DNA of 64,000 bases from Desulfovibrio sp. (GCA_017415765.1 JAFQED010000064.1:17381-81380), one strand, 5' to 3'; positions 1-9,152 are shown, counted from the stretch's first letter. The notes: generated by a model not told the origin, from the sequence alone. Program-made: numbers and translations.

Positions 1-623
1 CGCTCTTCCACATCACACAGATAGGGCAGGATGCGCGGAGCCAGAGAGAGCAATTCTTCGCAGACGGCGTTTTCATCCAGCGGCTCAAATTTGTAGAGTT
101 CCTGCAGAAGGATGTTCTTTTCCAGCAGGGCGTGGTGAACCTTGGCGCGCACGAGTTCGGGATCGGCCAAATCCCCGGCACGCAGCCCCACACGGGCGGC
201 CTTGTCCTCGTAGCAGGGGCCGATGCCACGACCGGTAGTGCCTATTTTCTGGCCAGCGCGCTTGGCTTCACGGGCTTTATCGAGGCTTTTGTGGTAGGGC
301 ATTATCAGATGCGTTTTTTTGCTGATGCCAAGCCGTGCCGGGCTGACATCCACCCCGCGCTCGGCCAGCATGTCCAGTTCGGACAAAAAGCCGACCACGT
401 CCAGCACAACGCCATTGCCGATCAGGCAGGTCTTGCCCTCGTGCAGGATACCGGAAGGGATAAGGTGCAGGATGGTCTCCTCACCCTTGACCTTGATGGT
501 GTGGCCGGCGTTGTTGCCGCCCTGGAAGCGCACGATGACCTGACTTGTGGCACTGAGCATATCAACGATCTTGCCCTTGCCTTCGTCGCCCCACTGCGCC
601 CCGATGATGACCGTGTTCGCCAT
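1..623 (-). CDS. purA: Adenylosuccinate synthetase PurA (N-terminal half; runs off the window)
   Basis: PurA joins aspartate to IMP at the expense of GTP, the first step of AMP synthesis, in the cytosol. The minus-strand reading starts with [20 protein letters not shown], which contains the family P-loop GDEGKGK. It continues with the [13 protein letters not shown]-like IMP/GTP-site motif (here [13 protein letters not shown]) and [14 protein letters not shown], all characteristic of the family. About 207 of the usual roughly 425 residues are present, and the C-terminal half lies beyond position 1. The start ATG at 623-621 is the one that gives the canonical N-terminus. Identification is secure. 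The plus-strand open frames over this stretch are antisense shadows. Confidence 0.96.
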   Translation of the reverse strand, partial: MANTVIIGAQWGDEGKGKIVDMLSATSQVIVRFQGGNNAGHTIKVKGEETILHLIPSGILHEGKTCLIGNGVVLDVVGFLSELDMLAERGVDVSPARLGISKKTHLIMPYHKSLDKAREAKRAGQKIGTTGRGIGPCYEDKAARVGLRAGDLADPELVRAKVHHALLEKNILLQELYKFEPLDENAVCEELLSLAPRILPYLCDVEE

Positions 624-700
624 AATCTCTTTGCCTCCGGCCGCCCTGTGCGAGGCGGCAATACTTGGCCGCACGACAGCGGCCGAAAAAATTTTTCTAA

Positions 701-715
701 CCCCGCTGGGCGGGG
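701..715 (-). terminator. Rho-independent terminator of the small gene at 724-1077
   Basis: On the minus strand CCCCGCCCAGCGGGG forms a 6-bp GC stem just after the stop codon at 724. It is followed by TTAGAAAAATTTTTT, a T-rich run. This is a good intrinsic terminator separating that gene from purA. Confidence 0.6.
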
Positions 716-723
716 ACGTCAAA

Positions 724-1077
724 TCATGCTTTTTCGGGTGAGTCCGTAGCTGTCCCCCCTTGTGGCTGGAAGGGCAGTACCCGACATTTGACAGGCTGTT
801 CCGGTGTCGACTCCGGCTGTTCCAAGGAAAAGCCGGGCAACGGGGCAGATGCCTCCCCGACCCCGGCAGGGCGACTCTGCTGTGCCCAATTATGGTTAAA
901 AAGCTGATTTTTCCAGCGTTTGGCCTGGATGAGCGAAAAGATCAGGGCCGACTCCTCCCAGCGGCGGGTAGGCTCAAACCGGCTGGTGGCAGTGGCATAT
1001 TTGCTCCACAGTGACATGAGTGAAGCCTCGTCAATGGCATCCAGTTGCTGTGCCAGACGAACAAGCAGCTTTTCCAT
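724..1077 (-). CDS. Small conserved-type hypothetical protein (117 aa)
   Basis: I do not recognise this family. The protein begins [20 protein letters not shown]. It has a helical, charged N-terminal half with an LWSKY...F.PT..WEE segment around residues 20-40 and a Pro-rich, low-complexity C-terminal tail, and no membrane segment. The ATG at 1077 is chosen over one 30 bases upstream because GGAGG sits directly before it (AGGAtgt spacing), and the upstream extension is Cys/Gly-rich and unlike a protein start. A terminator follows at 701-715, so it is a single-gene unit upstream of purA. Reality of the gene is supported by the ribosome binding site and terminator; the function is unknown. Confidence 0.65.
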   Translation of the reverse strand: MEKLLVRLAQQLDAIDEASLMSLWSKYATATSRFEPTRRWEESALIFSLIQAKRWKNQLFNHNWAQQSRPAGVGEASAPLPGFSLEQPESTPEQPVKCRVLPFQPQGGTATDSPEKA

Positions 1078-1197
1078 ACATCCTCCAGGGCGGCACACGC
1101 CGCACAAGCCCGTCTATACGGTGTTGTGCGGCCCGCGTCAACGCGGGGAGATGTCAGACACAGGGCAGAGTTTTGCCGGATATACCTTATAGCCTGG

Positions 1198-1584
1198 TCA
1201 GGATTCAGACGTTATTACGATTTTTCTAAGATTGTCTTCTGTCTTGCGCCAACGTTCAGCCTGTGGCAGTTCAATCATATTGATGATCAGATCATAGAGT
1301 GATGCCATGGTAGCATTGATATATGCACCATTGATACGCAAAAAAACATCACAGGCCGCAAATGCTGTTCGCTTATTCCCATCCATAAATGGATGATTGA
1401 TAAGGATACTTTCCAGTAATGCACAGGCTTCCTGAACAATATCCGTATAGTATCCGCTCTGGGGGCGGGACACGGCAGCTTCCAGGCTCCCCATATCACG
1501 TACACCACCCAGCCCACCGTATTTTTTTAGCAGAACAGCGTGTAGGTACAGGACATCAGCAGTGGTGAGGTAATTTCTGCTCAT
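1198..1584 (-). CDS. doc: Doc-type (Fic-fold) toxin
   Basis: This 128-residue protein has the Fic/Doc signature HPFMDGNKRTA at about residues 64-74, the catalytic loop used by Doc toxins to phosphorylate EF-Tu and stop translation. The N-terminal LTTADVLYLHAVLL and GVRDMGSLEAAVSRPQ segments also match the short Doc family, as does the length (Doc is about 126 aa). Its ATG overlaps the antitoxin stop codon (ATGA at 1581-1584), so the two are translationally coupled in the usual antitoxin-then-toxin order. All the conserved residues of the loop (His, Asp, Gly, Asn, Lys, Arg) are present, so the toxin looks intact. The family call is firm; the EF-Tu target is inferred from the family. Confidence 0.9.
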   Translation of the reverse strand: MSRNYLTTADVLYLHAVLLKKYGGLGGVRDMGSLEAAVSRPQSGYYTDIVQEACALLESILINHPFMDGNKRTAFAACDVFLRINGAYINATMASLYDLIINMIELPQAERWRKTEDNLRKIVITSES

Positions 1585-1814
1585 TTGGATAGCTTTGCAT
1601 ACAGTGCATCAAAATCCTGTATGCTGCCCCGGAGAGCTGCGGCAACATGCTGACGGGGGCCATGCTGCTGGCGTGTGTCAAAATACACGCGCAGGGCTTC
1701 ATCCAGTATGGCGTGTACCTGCCGCCCCTCCTGTCTGGCAGTTTCCTGCAACAGAGCCAGCATATCATCCGACATCTGAATGGTATAAGACGAAGATACA
1801 ACAGACTGTGTCAT
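1581..1814 (-). CDS. Antitoxin of the Doc toxin, ribbon-helix-helix-like
   Basis: A 77-residue protein encoded directly upstream of, and overlapping by 4 bases, the Doc toxin. The first 45 residues (SSSYTIQMSDDMLALLQETA, then a second helix ending DEALRVYF) have the strand-helix-turn-helix pattern of ribbon-helix-helix DNA-binding proteins. The C-terminal 30 residues (ending DFDALYAKLSK) would be the toxin-binding tail. Canonical Doc partners are Phd/YefM-fold proteins, and this one does not look like Phd, so the pairing is a variant. GAGAG lies before the ATG at 1814. It probably represses its own operon through the inverted repeat just upstream. The antitoxin role comes from position and size; the fold is my reading of the sequence. 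Confidence 0.75.
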   Translation of the reverse strand: MTQSVVSSSYTIQMSDDMLALLQETARQEGRQVHAILDEALRVYFDTRQQHGPRQHVAAALRGSIQDFDALYAKLSK

Positions 1815-1828
1815 AACCAGTCTCTCAC

Positions 1829-1881
1829 GGCTTACAGGTTACCAGTTTGTGTAAGGTAAGCCACACATGCCACGCTGTCAA
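1829..1881 (-). promoter_or_regulatory. Predicted promoter and operator of the antitoxin-toxin operon
   Basis: On the minus strand a perfect -35 TTGACA (1881-1876) is followed after 17 bases by TACCTT (1858-1853) as a weak -10. An inverted repeat GGCTTAC (1829-1835) / GTAAGCC (1856-1862) overlaps the -10 and lies just upstream of the antitoxin start, as expected for autoregulation. It is predicted from sequence only. Confidence 0.45.
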
Positions 1882-1931
1882 CGCACGCTCAAACCGTCAA
1901 ACTGCTGTTGGCTGTCGGCAATACAAAAAAC

Positions 1932-1998
1932 AAACCCTCGCGGGACAGCCGCAAGGGTTTTTCAACAGCACAAAAGCCCCTTGCCGTACACAAGGGGC
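1932..1998 (-). terminator. Two tandem hairpin terminators
   Basis: Two stem-loops lie downstream of the gene at 2047-2307. GCCCCTTG/CAAGGGGC (1976-1998) is followed on the minus strand by CTTTTG. A second hairpin (1932-1961, AAACCC...GGGTTT with one mismatch) is followed by GTTTTTTG. They insulate the toxin-antitoxin operon from the gene to its right. Confidence 0.7.
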
Positions 1999-2046
1999 AA
2001 AACAAGCTCATTGCTCCTGCTTCAGCAACAACGCCGGATGCGGCTG

Positions 2047-2307
2047 CTACAGGCCCAGCAGGGCAAAGACGCGGCTTTCACTGAGACCGCCGTGGACAGA
2101 AAGCGCGGCCAGATTGTCCTGCGCTATCATGTTCAGGGTACTATCCAGAACGCCGTCCACCTCGTCATCGGGCAAAAGCCAGGGGGAAGAAACATCCACC
2201 GTATCCGGCACGGGCTGGGCTGCGGCGGCCGGGGCCGCAGAACTGCCGTCCTTGTCGGGAAAAATGCCAGTGAAGAAGGGATTATTGCTCAGACCTTGGA
2301 TTTCCAT
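2047..2307 (-). CDS. Small hypothetical protein (86 aa)
   Basis: The protein starts MEIQGLSNNPFFTGIFPDKD, then has an Ala/Pro-rich stretch (residues 23-35). It ends with an acidic then hydrophobic region (DEVDGVLDSTLNMIAQDNLA and a LLGL terminus). There is no signal peptide and no membrane segment. The ATG at 2307 is preceded by GGGAGGAG at good spacing, which fixes the start, and two terminators follow. I do not recognise the family. The ribosome binding site plus terminators make it a credible single-gene unit; any role is unknown. Confidence 0.6.
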   Translation of the reverse strand: MEIQGLSNNPFFTGIFPDKDGSSAAPAAAAQPVPDTVDVSSPWLLPDDEVDGVLDSTLNMIAQDNLAALSVHGGLSESRVFALLGL

Positions 2308-2413
2308 ACTCTCCTCCCGGACGGCTTGCGGCACGATATATCTTGAGGGTCAAAATTTCCGCTATCCCGTCATCTGGCAAAGGATCATGCAAAATAAGTG
2401 CCAGCGACAAAAA

Positions 2414-2462
2414 AGCAGGGCGACCCGTCAGCACACACATGCAGCCAACGGGTCGCCCTGCT
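2414..2462 (-). terminator. Terminator of the YkgJ-type gene
   Basis: A perfect 15-bp inverted repeat, AGCAGGGCGACCCGT / ACGGGTCGCCCTGCT, with a 19-base loop, is followed on the minus strand by TTTTTTG. It begins 17 bases beyond the stop codon at 2479 and is a strong intrinsic terminator. Confidence 0.85.
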
Positions 2463-2478
2463 CCGGCAAGATTTCGGC

Positions 2479-3252
2479 TCAGGCGCGGTGCAGGTTGGGG
2501 CATTCCCCAAAGATGACCAGCTCCATCCAGTCCAGGCCAAAGTCCAGCGCGGCGGCATCGCCTTCGGGGCTGTCCTCCATGATGGCGGCCTGACGCGCCG
2601 CGTCCACATCCACCCGCCCAAAGATACCCATGTTGGTGATGAGCTGGCGGAATTTGTCCAACTGATAGAGGCATAAAATGGCCATGGTAGCCAGTTTTGC
2701 CTCCAACGGCTTGCCTGTGCCACGCACAAGGGCCATCAGGCGCATATAGCGGTCATTGGCCTGGTTGTAGGGGGCAAGGCCCTGATTTTCAAACCATTCT
2801 GCGGCTGTGCGTTCGCACCCCTTGTCAAAACCGTGACAATGGGGTTCGCGTACCAGAAAGAAGCGTTCGTCCACGCCAGCTCCCTCCAGCCTGGTGCCAC
2901 GCCCCAGCGGATAACAGCGGCAGGCACCGGGCCTGTCCTCATAGACGGAGCAGCCCGCAGGGCTGACAAAGGGGCAGGGTTCCCCCGGCCCGTCCAGCAT
3001 CCGCAGCAGGGGCAGGGGAAAGCCCGTGTCCGGGAAAGAACGCATGGTGGTGAAAGCCCGCAAAAACTCCTCACTGCCCATGCCCAACTGACGGCGCAGA
3101 CGCGCCACGTCATAGGGGGTAAGGGGCAGAGTCAGTTCGGCACAGCACTGATTGAAGCAGGGAACTTCCGGGCCGCAGTCAAAGCAGAATTTTTCACCGG
3201 GCGCAAGCTCCGGCAGGCTTTCCAGCATTTCGCGGCTGGCGTCATGGTTCAT
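2479..3252 (-). CDS. YkgJ-family Cys-cluster protein (putative Fe/Zn binding)
   Basis: A 257-residue protein with the YkgJ/UPF0153 cysteine pattern: FCFDCG and CFNQCC near residues 22-37, then CPF...GCSVYEDRPGACRCYPLG around residues 92-115, and a further CHGFDKGCE. These eight or so cysteines probably bind an Fe-S cluster or zinc; no enzyme activity is established for the family. The C-terminal half is helical. The start at 3252 has GGGGGAG seven bases upstream. It is the last gene of the hisI-hisG-ykgJ minus-strand run (18 bases after hisG) and is closed by a strong terminator. No link to histidine synthesis is implied beyond co-orientation. Confidence 0.85.
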   Translation of the reverse strand: MNHDASREMLESLPELAPGEKFCFDCGPEVPCFNQCCAELTLPLTPYDVARLRRQLGMGSEEFLRAFTTMRSFPDTGFPLPLLRMLDGPGEPCPFVSPAGCSVYEDRPGACRCYPLGRGTRLEGAGVDERFFLVREPHCHGFDKGCERTAAEWFENQGLAPYNQANDRYMRLMALVRGTGKPLEAKLATMAILCLYQLDKFRQLITNMGIFGRVDVDAARQAAIMEDSPEGDAAALDFGLDWMELVIFGECPNLHRA

Positions 3253-3270
3253 GCCGCTCCCCCTTTTGCT

Positions 3271-4164
3271 TTAAATAACCTTGTTCAGGGCATATTCGAT
3301 AATACCTTCGGCCCCGGCCTCGCGCAGACGCGGGATAAGGTCGCGCACGATGCGTATTTCCACCACGGTTTCCAGCGAAAACCATTCCCCGTCGCGCAGG
3401 GGGGACACCGTGGGGGAGTTGAGCGAGGGCAGCATTTCCAAAATGGCGTCCAGGCTGCTGGCCGGGGCGTTCATCTTGAGGGCCACCAGACTTTCTGCCC
3501 GCAGCGCGCCCTGCAAGAGCAGGGTTATCTGCTCGATTTTGGCGCGCTTGGCCGGGTCTGCCCAGGCATCCTTATTGGCAATGAGTACGGGGCTGGAGAC
3601 CATCACCTCATCAATGATCCGCAGCCCATGGGCGCGGATGGTGGTGCCGGTTTCGGTCACTTCCACAATGGCATCGGCAAGGCCGTCCACCACCTTGGCC
3701 TCGGTAGCCCCCCAGGAGTAAAGGATCTCCACATCCACGCCCAGCTTTTCAAAATAGCGGGCAGTGGTGCCTTCCAGTTCTGTAGCAATGCGCTTTCCCC
3801 GAAGGTCTGCGGGGCTGTTGTAAGGGGAATCACCCGCCACGGCCAGTACCCAGCGGCAGGGCCGGTTGGAGGTTTTGGAATAGACAAGCTCGGCCACTTG
3901 CACCACATTGGCATCATGCCCGCCTTCGCATATCCAGTCCAGCCCGGCTATGCCCACATCCAGCACGCCAGCTTCCACATAGCCGCCGATTTCCTGCGGG
4001 CGGCAAAGCGAAGCCGTGATCTCAGGGTCATTGATGTCGGGAAAGTAGTTGCGGGTGTGCTTGCGTATCTTCCAGCCAGCGCGTTCAAAAAGGCTGATGG
4101 TGGCGTCTTCCAGCGAGCCCTTGGGCACGCCCAGCTTGATATGGGTGCGGATTTCCTTGTTCAT
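3271..4164 (-). CDS. hisG: ATP phosphoribosyltransferase HisG (long form)
   Basis: HisG condenses ATP with PRPP, the committed step of histidine synthesis. The 297-residue product begins MNKEIRTHIKLGVPKGSLED and carries the DVGIAGLDWICEGG segment. It also has the PRPP-site motif region AIVEVTETGTTIRAHGLRII. The length and the C-terminal SLETVVEIRIVRDLIPRLREAGA region fit the long, homohexameric form with its own regulatory domain, usually feedback-inhibited by histidine, so no HisZ is needed. The ATG at 4164 follows AAGGA; the longer upstream frame has no ribosome site. It lies downstream of hisI on the same strand, with an 81-base gap. Confidence 0.95.
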   Translation of the reverse strand: MNKEIRTHIKLGVPKGSLEDATISLFERAGWKIRKHTRNYFPDINDPEITASLCRPQEIGGYVEAGVLDVGIAGLDWICEGGHDANVVQVAELVYSKTSNRPCRWVLAVAGDSPYNSPADLRGKRIATELEGTTARYFEKLGVDVEILYSWGATEAKVVDGLADAIVEVTETGTTIRAHGLRIIDEVMVSSPVLIANKDAWADPAKRAKIEQITLLLQGALRAESLVALKMNAPASSLDAILEMLPSLNSPTVSPLRDGEWFSLETVVEIRIVRDLIPRLREAGAEGIIEYALNKVI

Positions 4165-4245
4165 GTACGTTCCTTGTATCGGGCCGTGCAGCCCGATGCT
4201 CACAGTATGTTTTCTGGGCAATGCCCTGATGCAAAGGCCGTCGGG

Positions 4246-4644
4246 CTAGCCGCCGTACACCTTTTTGGGGTCAAACACCTGTGGCGAACACAGGCTGACC
4301 TGCCCCTGCTGCCACTGGCGGAAAAAGCAGGAACGCCGCCCGGTGTGGCAGGCTGCGCCCCCCACCTGCTCCACAAGCAGAAGGATCGTGTCGTTATCGC
4401 AGTCCAGCCGGATGGAGCGCACCTTCTGCACATTGCCAGAGGTACCGCCCTTGTGCCAGAGGCACTGACGGCTACGGCTCCAAAAGTGGGCCTCGCCGCT
4501 GGTCAGGGTGGCTTGCCAGGCTTCCTCATTCATGTAGGCCAGCATCAGCACCTCGCCGCTGGCTTCGTCCTGTACCACGGCGGGGATAAGCCCCTTACTG
4601 AAATCCGGGGCAAAATCGGCTGTTGCGCCTGTGTTTTCGCTCAT
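4246..4644 (-). CDS. hisI: Phosphoribosyl-AMP cyclohydrolase HisI
   Basis: HisI opens the adenine ring of phosphoribosyl-AMP, the third step of histidine synthesis. The 132-residue protein is the cyclohydrolase domain alone (no HisE fusion). It has [21 protein letters not shown], trimmed here to the core [15 protein letters not shown], then [14 protein letters not shown], the Mg-binding acidic motif DCDND, and the zinc-binding Cys/His set in [12 protein letters not shown]. All are as in the family, and the length is typical. It reads toward hisG and probably shares its transcript. Confidence 0.95.
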   Translation of the reverse strand: MSENTGATADFAPDFSKGLIPAVVQDEASGEVLMLAYMNEEAWQATLTSGEAHFWSRSRQCLWHKGGTSGNVQKVRSIRLDCDNDTILLLVEQVGGAACHTGRRSCFFRQWQQGQVSLCSPQVFDPKKVYGG

Positions 4645-4703
4645 TGCTGTTCCCTTCTCTTGCCTTGTGCCCTGCTGCCACAGCGCGGGCGTCCGCTTTC
4701 GCT

Positions 4704-6539
4704 CTATCCCTTGCTCTTGGCCGCCCTGCCCGCGATCTGATACCGCTTCTGGGCAGAAAGCTCACTCTTGCGCAGACGGATGGAACTGGGGGTCACTTCC
4801 ACCATTTCATCCTCGCGCACAAAGTGCAGGGCGTGTTCAAGGGTCATCCGCTTCACCGGGGTCAGGATGACGTTTTCATCCTTACCGGCGGCGCGCAGGT
4901 TGGTCAGTTTCTTTTCCTTGGTGGCGTTGACATCTATGTCATTGTCGCGGTTGTGTTCGCCCACGATCATGCCTTCATAGACCGGGTCGCCCGGCTCCAC
5001 AAACAGCACGCCGCGCGGCTCCAGATTGAACAGGGCATAGGCCACGGCCGCACCGGGCCTGTCTGCCACAATGGAGCCGGTGAAGCGGGTGGGGAAGTCC
5101 CCGCGCCATTCCTCGTAGCCTTCCAGATAGGAATTCATGATGCCGGTGCCCTTGGTATCCGTAAGGAATTCGTCACGATAGCCAATAAGCCCGCGCGAAG
5201 GCACCGAAAATTCCAGACGTACCCGCCCTGTACCATTGTTGGTGCAGTTGAGCATCCGTCCCTTGCGCTGGGCCAGCTTGTCTGTAACAACGCCCATGAA
5301 GAACTCGTCACAGTCCACATAGAGATGTTCTATGGGTTCCAGGGTCTTGCCTTCGGGACTTTTTTTCAGGATGACCTCCGGCCGCCCCACGGAAAGCTCA
5401 AAACCCTCGCGCCGCATGGTCTCAATGAGGATAGCCATCTGAAACTCGCCCCGGCCCTTGACCAGAAAGGCGTCACGGTCGGCCGTGTCCTCCACCCGGA
5501 TGGCCACATTCCGCAGGCTTTCCTTTTGCAGACGGTCAAGGATGGCACGGCTTTGCACTATCTTGCCCTCACGACCGGCCAGCGGTGAGGTGTTGATGCC
5601 AAAGCGCATGGCCACCGTAGGCTCGTCCACGCGGATACGCGGCAGGGCGCGGGGGGCTTCGCGGGTGCAGATGGTGTCACCGATGGTCACATCCTCAATG
5701 CCCGCCAGCACCACGATGTCGCCGGCCTGGGCCTCGTCCACCTCGCGCAGGTTCAGGCCGTCATAAAGCTGGAGGCGGGTGGCCCGCAGCGGGCGGGGCT
5801 GGTCGTCCTCTCCCATGCAGACAAGGCTTTCCTTTGCCTGCACGCTGCCGTGCATGATGCGCCCCACGGCCAGACGGCCCAGATAATCGGAGTAATCCAA
5901 ATCGGCCACCAGCATCTGGAACGGCTCTGCCGGGTCGAAAGCCGGGCCGGGGATCTTTTCAAGGATGGTCTCGAAAAGCGGGGCAAGATCCTTCTGCTCG
6001 TCATCCAGGGCACGCATGGCCACGCCAGCCCGCCCGATGGCATAGAGCACGGGGAATTCAAGCTGCTCGTCGCTGGCCTCAAGGTCAATGAAGAGGTCGT
6101 ATATCTCGTTGAGCACTTCCTGCGGGCGGGCGTCCTTGCGGTCTATCTTGTTGATGACCACCACCACGGGCAAACCGGCCTCCAGGGTCTTACGGAGGAC
6201 AAAGCGGGTTTGCGGCAGCGGCCCTTCGGAAGCGTCCACCAGCAAAATAGCTCCGCTGGCCATGGACAGGGAGCGTTCCACCTCGCCGCCAAAGTCGGCG
6301 TGGCCGGGGGTGTCGATGATATTGATTTTGACATCCTGCCAGCGCACGGCGCAGTTTTTGGCCGCGATGGTGATGCCGCGTTCACGCTCCAGATCCATCT
6401 TGTCCATGACGCGGTCGTCCACGCGTTGGTCAGCGCGAAAGACGCCACCCTGCCGGAACAGAGCGTCCACCAGCGTGGTTTTGCCGTGGTCAACGTGGGC
6501 GATGATGGCCACATTGCGGAGTGATGTGTTTTCTTGCAT
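4704..6539 (-). CDS. typA: Ribosome-associated GTPase TypA/BipA
   Basis: TypA/BipA is a translational GTPase that acts on the 70S ribosome, mainly in stress and cold and in large-subunit assembly. The 611-residue protein begins [20 protein letters not shown]. It has the G1 motif [10 protein letters not shown]2 [11 protein letters not shown]3 [15 protein letters not shown]4 NKIDR and the BipA-specific C-terminal region ([17 protein letters not shown], then the [14 protein letters not shown] stretch). Length matches the family (about 605-615 aa). It precedes hisI by 59 bases on the same strand, but a shared transcript is not demonstrated. Confidence 0.97.
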   Translation of the reverse strand: MQENTSLRNVAIIAHVDHGKTTLVDALFRQGGVFRADQRVDDRVMDKMDLERERGITIAAKNCAVRWQDVKINIIDTPGHADFGGEVERSLSMASGAILLVDASEGPLPQTRFVLRKTLEAGLPVVVVINKIDRKDARPQEVLNEIYDLFIDLEASDEQLEFPVLYAIGRAGVAMRALDDEQKDLAPLFETILEKIPGPAFDPAEPFQMLVADLDYSDYLGRLAVGRIMHGSVQAKESLVCMGEDDQPRPLRATRLQLYDGLNLREVDEAQAGDIVVLAGIEDVTIGDTICTREAPRALPRIRVDEPTVAMRFGINTSPLAGREGKIVQSRAILDRLQKESLRNVAIRVEDTADRDAFLVKGRGEFQMAILIETMRREGFELSVGRPEVILKKSPEGKTLEPIEHLYVDCDEFFMGVVTDKLAQRKGRMLNCTNNGTGRVRLEFSVPSRGLIGYRDEFLTDTKGTGIMNSYLEGYEEWRGDFPTRFTGSIVADRPGAAVAYALFNLEPRGVLFVEPGDPVYEGMIVGEHNRDNDIDVNATKEKKLTNLRAAGKDENVILTPVKRMTLEHALHFVREDEMVEVTPSSIRLRKSELSAQKRYQIAGRAAKSKG

Positions 6540-6627
6540 GGAAATGCCTTGGCTTTGGGATACAAAAACGTCCGAGGCTTGTACTCGTTTTTTGCCCGCT
6601 TGTCATCTGCCCAACTACGTCCGACGC

Positions 6628-7503
6628 CTACAGCCCGGCAGCCACGGCGGCCAGCAGGCGGGCCAGCTCCTGCCCTGCCCGCCCGGCCACGGCCAGCACC
6701 TCTGCCAGCGGGGCGGGGGCCATGCAGTCGGGCAAATTCTTGTTGGTCAGGCAGGAGATCCCCAGCACCCGCAAGCCCAGATGCCGCGCGGCGATCACTT
6801 CCAGCACAGTGCTCATGCCCACGGCATCAGCCCCCCACTGGCGGTACATGCGGGTTTCGGCCGGGCTTTCCATCTCCGGCCCATGTACACCGATATACAC
6901 GCCACGTTCCAGCCGTATGCCCAAGTGAGCGGCGCAATCCAGTGCCAGCCGTTGCAACCCGGCATCAAAAATACGGCTCATATCCGGGAAGCGTTCTCCC
7001 CAGCCCTCATGGTTGGGGCCAGTCAGGGGGGAAAACCCGGTATGATTGATCTGGTCGGCAATGCACATCAGGTCGCCAGCTTCAAAGCGCGGGTTCAGTG
7101 CCCCGGCCGCATTGGTAACCACCAGGGTGTCTGCTCCCAGGCCCGCCATAAGCCGTACGCCCATACAGACCTCTGCCGGGCTGCGCCCCTCGTACAGATG
7201 GCAGCGGCCCTGCTGGGCCACCACCGGCACATCCCCCAACCAGCCGAACAAAAACGCGCCACTGTGCGAATCCACACCCGGCAGGGGCATACCCGGCACA
7301 TCCGCAAAGGGGACACGCAGACCGGGGCGGTCATGCGTACCGGCCAGCAGTTGCCCGGCCAGCGGAGACAGGCCCGTGCCAAGTATCAGGGCAAGGGGGG
7401 GACGCTGCCCCGGCCAGGGCAGAGCGGCCCTGTCGGCCCTTGCGGTGTGGAGCACGGCGCGTAACGCGCTGATGGCAAGCTGGACTTCTTGTGGATTTTG
7501 CAT
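6628..7503 (-). CDS. Purine nucleoside phosphorylase (PNP/MTAP family)
   Basis: This 291-residue protein reversibly splits purine nucleosides with phosphate to base plus ribose-1-phosphate, for purine salvage. Visible family motifs are LILGTGLSPLA near residue 37, VPVVAQQGRCHLYEG, the signature TLVVTNAAGALNP, and the substrate loop GVHGPEMESPAETRMYRQWGA followed by VGMSTVLEVIAARH. The Asn in SCLTNKN marks a purine (PNP-like) rather than MTA preference, though I cannot exclude an MTA phosphorylase role. The ATG at 7503 has GGGAGA upstream. The open frame extends 500 codons further upstream, but that part is antisense to the biotin carboxylase gene and is not coding. Confidence 0.9.
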   Translation of the reverse strand: MQNPQEVQLAISALRAVLHTARADRAALPWPGQRPPLALILGTGLSPLAGQLLAGTHDRPGLRVPFADVPGMPLPGVDSHSGAFLFGWLGDVPVVAQQGRCHLYEGRSPAEVCMGVRLMAGLGADTLVVTNAAGALNPRFEAGDLMCIADQINHTGFSPLTGPNHEGWGERFPDMSRIFDAGLQRLALDCAAHLGIRLERGVYIGVHGPEMESPAETRMYRQWGADAVGMSTVLEVIAARHLGLRVLGISCLTNKNLPDCMAPAPLAEVLAVAGRAGQELARLLAAVAAGL

Positions 7504-7653
7504 AAAATGGTCTCCCGGTTTTCTGCACAGATGTGTGCGCCAGCACGCGTGCCGACATATGTAAGCATGTTTGGCCCGGCCATCATAGCCTTTGCCCGCC
7601 GCCCCCACAAGGGCCGGGAGATGCAAGGCCCCTGGCCTTGCAGGGAGATACCC

Positions 7654-9111
7654 TTGAGCAAGGATGACAAGCAAAACAGGGCGCAGGTTGAGCTGCCCCT
7701 GGACGAACACAGGATACTGGTTGCCAACCGGGGCGAGATCGCCATGCGCATCATGCGGGCCTGCCGCAAGCTGGGCGTAGCCTTTACCGCTGTTTATACG
7801 GCGGAGGACGCAGCCTCCGGCCATGTGCGCTTTGCCCGTGACAACGGGGACGGCAAGGGGCTTTTCCGGGTTTCCTCCTACCACGATGCCAATGAGCTGA
7901 TGGCCGTTGCCGATATAGCGGGCTGCACCGCCGTGCATCCCGGTTACGGTTTTTTTGCCGAGGACTTCCGCTTTGCCCGCCGCGTAGCCAAGCGCGACCG
8001 CAAGATGATCTTTATCGGCCCCTCGTGGAAAATCATTCGTGAACTGGGCGACAAGATCAACACCAAGCGGCTGGCCCGCAGCCTCGGCGTCCCCACAGTC
8101 CCCGGCTCTGACAGGCCCATCTATGACGAGATGGAAGCCGAGCGCATTGCCAAGAGCGTTTTTGAATTTCAGGAGCAGCAGGGCATCCAGCGGCCGCTGG
8201 TGCTGGTCAAGGCTTCGGCGGGCGGCGGCGGCATGGGCATTGAGGAGGTCTATGACCCTGACCAGTTCCGCTCGGTCTATCGGCGTATCCGCAGCTACGC
8301 CATGCGCCAGTTCAAGGATGAGGGCGTACTCATCGAGCAGCGCATCACCGACTTCAACCATCTGGAAGTTCAGGTGGTTTCTGACCGCAGCGGGCGCAAC
8401 CCCGTGCATTTTGGCACACGCAACTGCTCCATCCAGTCCACGGGTCTGCAAAAAAGGATAGAGATAGCCCCCGGCTTTGCGCCGGAAACCCTGCAATACA
8501 CCTTCAATGCCGAGCGTGTGCTGACCGATATAGTGGACTATTCCCTCGCCATGGCCCGCAAGGTGGGCTATGACAATGTGGGCACCTGGGAATGGATCGT
8601 CACCCGCAAGGGCGAGCCTTTCCTGATGGAGGTCAACACCCGTATCCAGGTGGAAAACGGCGTCTCGGCCTGCATCAGCCGGGTACACGGCAAGGAAGGC
8701 GTGGATCTGATCGCGGAGCAGATCCGTATCGGTCTGGGCCAGCCCCTTGGCTACACCCAGGCAGACATTGCCACCGAGGGTGTGGGCATCGAATACCGCC
8801 TGATCGCCGAAGACCCGGACAATAACTTTACCCCCTGGGTGGGGCGCATTGAACGCTTCGAATGGCAGGATGCCCCGTGGCTGACCCTGCTGACCCATGT
8901 GCCCTGCGATGGCCCCTATGAGATCCCCACCGAGTTTGACCCCAACCTCGCCCTGGCCATCATCTGGGGCAAGGACCTGGACGAGGCCCGCGAGCGCGGC
9001 CTTGCCTTCCTCAATTCTCTGCGGCTGGAAGGCAGGAACAACGCGGGCGAACCGCTCAAATCCAATGTGGGTTTCCTGCGGGCCAATACCGGCCATATCC
9101 TGCATTTTTAA
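7654..9111 (+). CDS. accC: Biotin carboxylase subunit (AccC-like)
   Basis: AccC carboxylates biotin with bicarbonate and ATP, the first half-reaction of acetyl-CoA carboxylase. The ATP-grasp domains are visible: RILVANRGEIAMRI near the start, TAVHPGYGFFAED, the glycine loop KASAGGGGMGIEE, and the catalytic strand EVNTRIQVE, which keeps the Asn, Arg, Gln and Glu needed for catalysis. The usual HPVTE after it is replaced by NGVSA, so this is a divergent branch. I choose a TTG start at 7654 (product MSKDDKQNRAQVELPLDEHR..., 485 aa) because GGGAG lies 7 bases upstream; an ATG at 7621 is an alternative. It opens an acc operon with the transferase 41 bases downstream. Confidence 0.9.
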   Translation: MSKDDKQNRAQVELPLDEHRILVANRGEIAMRIMRACRKLGVAFTAVYTAEDAASGHVRFARDNGDGKGLFRVSSYHDANELMAVADIAGCTAVHPGYGFFAEDFRFARRVAKRDRKMIFIGPSWKIIRELGDKINTKRLARSLGVPTVPGSDRPIYDEMEAERIAKSVFEFQEQQGIQRPLVLVKASAGGGGMGIEEVYDPDQFRSVYRRIRSYAMRQFKDEGVLIEQRITDFNHLEVQVVSDRSGRNPVHFGTRNCSIQSTGLQKRIEIAPGFAPETLQYTFNAERVLTDIVDYSLAMARKVGYDNVGTWEWIVTRKGEPFLMEVNTRIQVENGVSACISRVHGKEGVDLIAEQIRIGLGQPLGYTQADIATEGVGIEYRLIAEDPDNNFTPWVGRIERFEWQDAPWLTLLTHVPCDGPYEIPTEFDPNLALAIIWGKDLDEARERGLAFLNSLRLEGRNNAGEPLKSNVGFLRANTGHILHF

Positions 9112-9152
9112 CGCCAGCCTGAGGGCCGCCCCGGGCGGTTTGTTGAGTTAGT

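Noticed and set aside
42-51. Short AGAGAGAG run in purA
   Set aside because: Only four units inside a conserved housekeeping gene; too short for slippage and not part of the tract family.
2833-4740. Plus-strand open frame of 635 codons
   Set aside because: It is antisense to hisG and hisI, which have clear family motifs and ribosome sites. Long antisense frames are expected in GC-rich DNA.
7504-9105. Upstream extension of the phosphorylase frame to 825 codons on the minus strand
   Set aside because: It is antisense to the biotin carboxylase gene and lacks recognisable protein features. The phosphorylase has a proper start at 7503.
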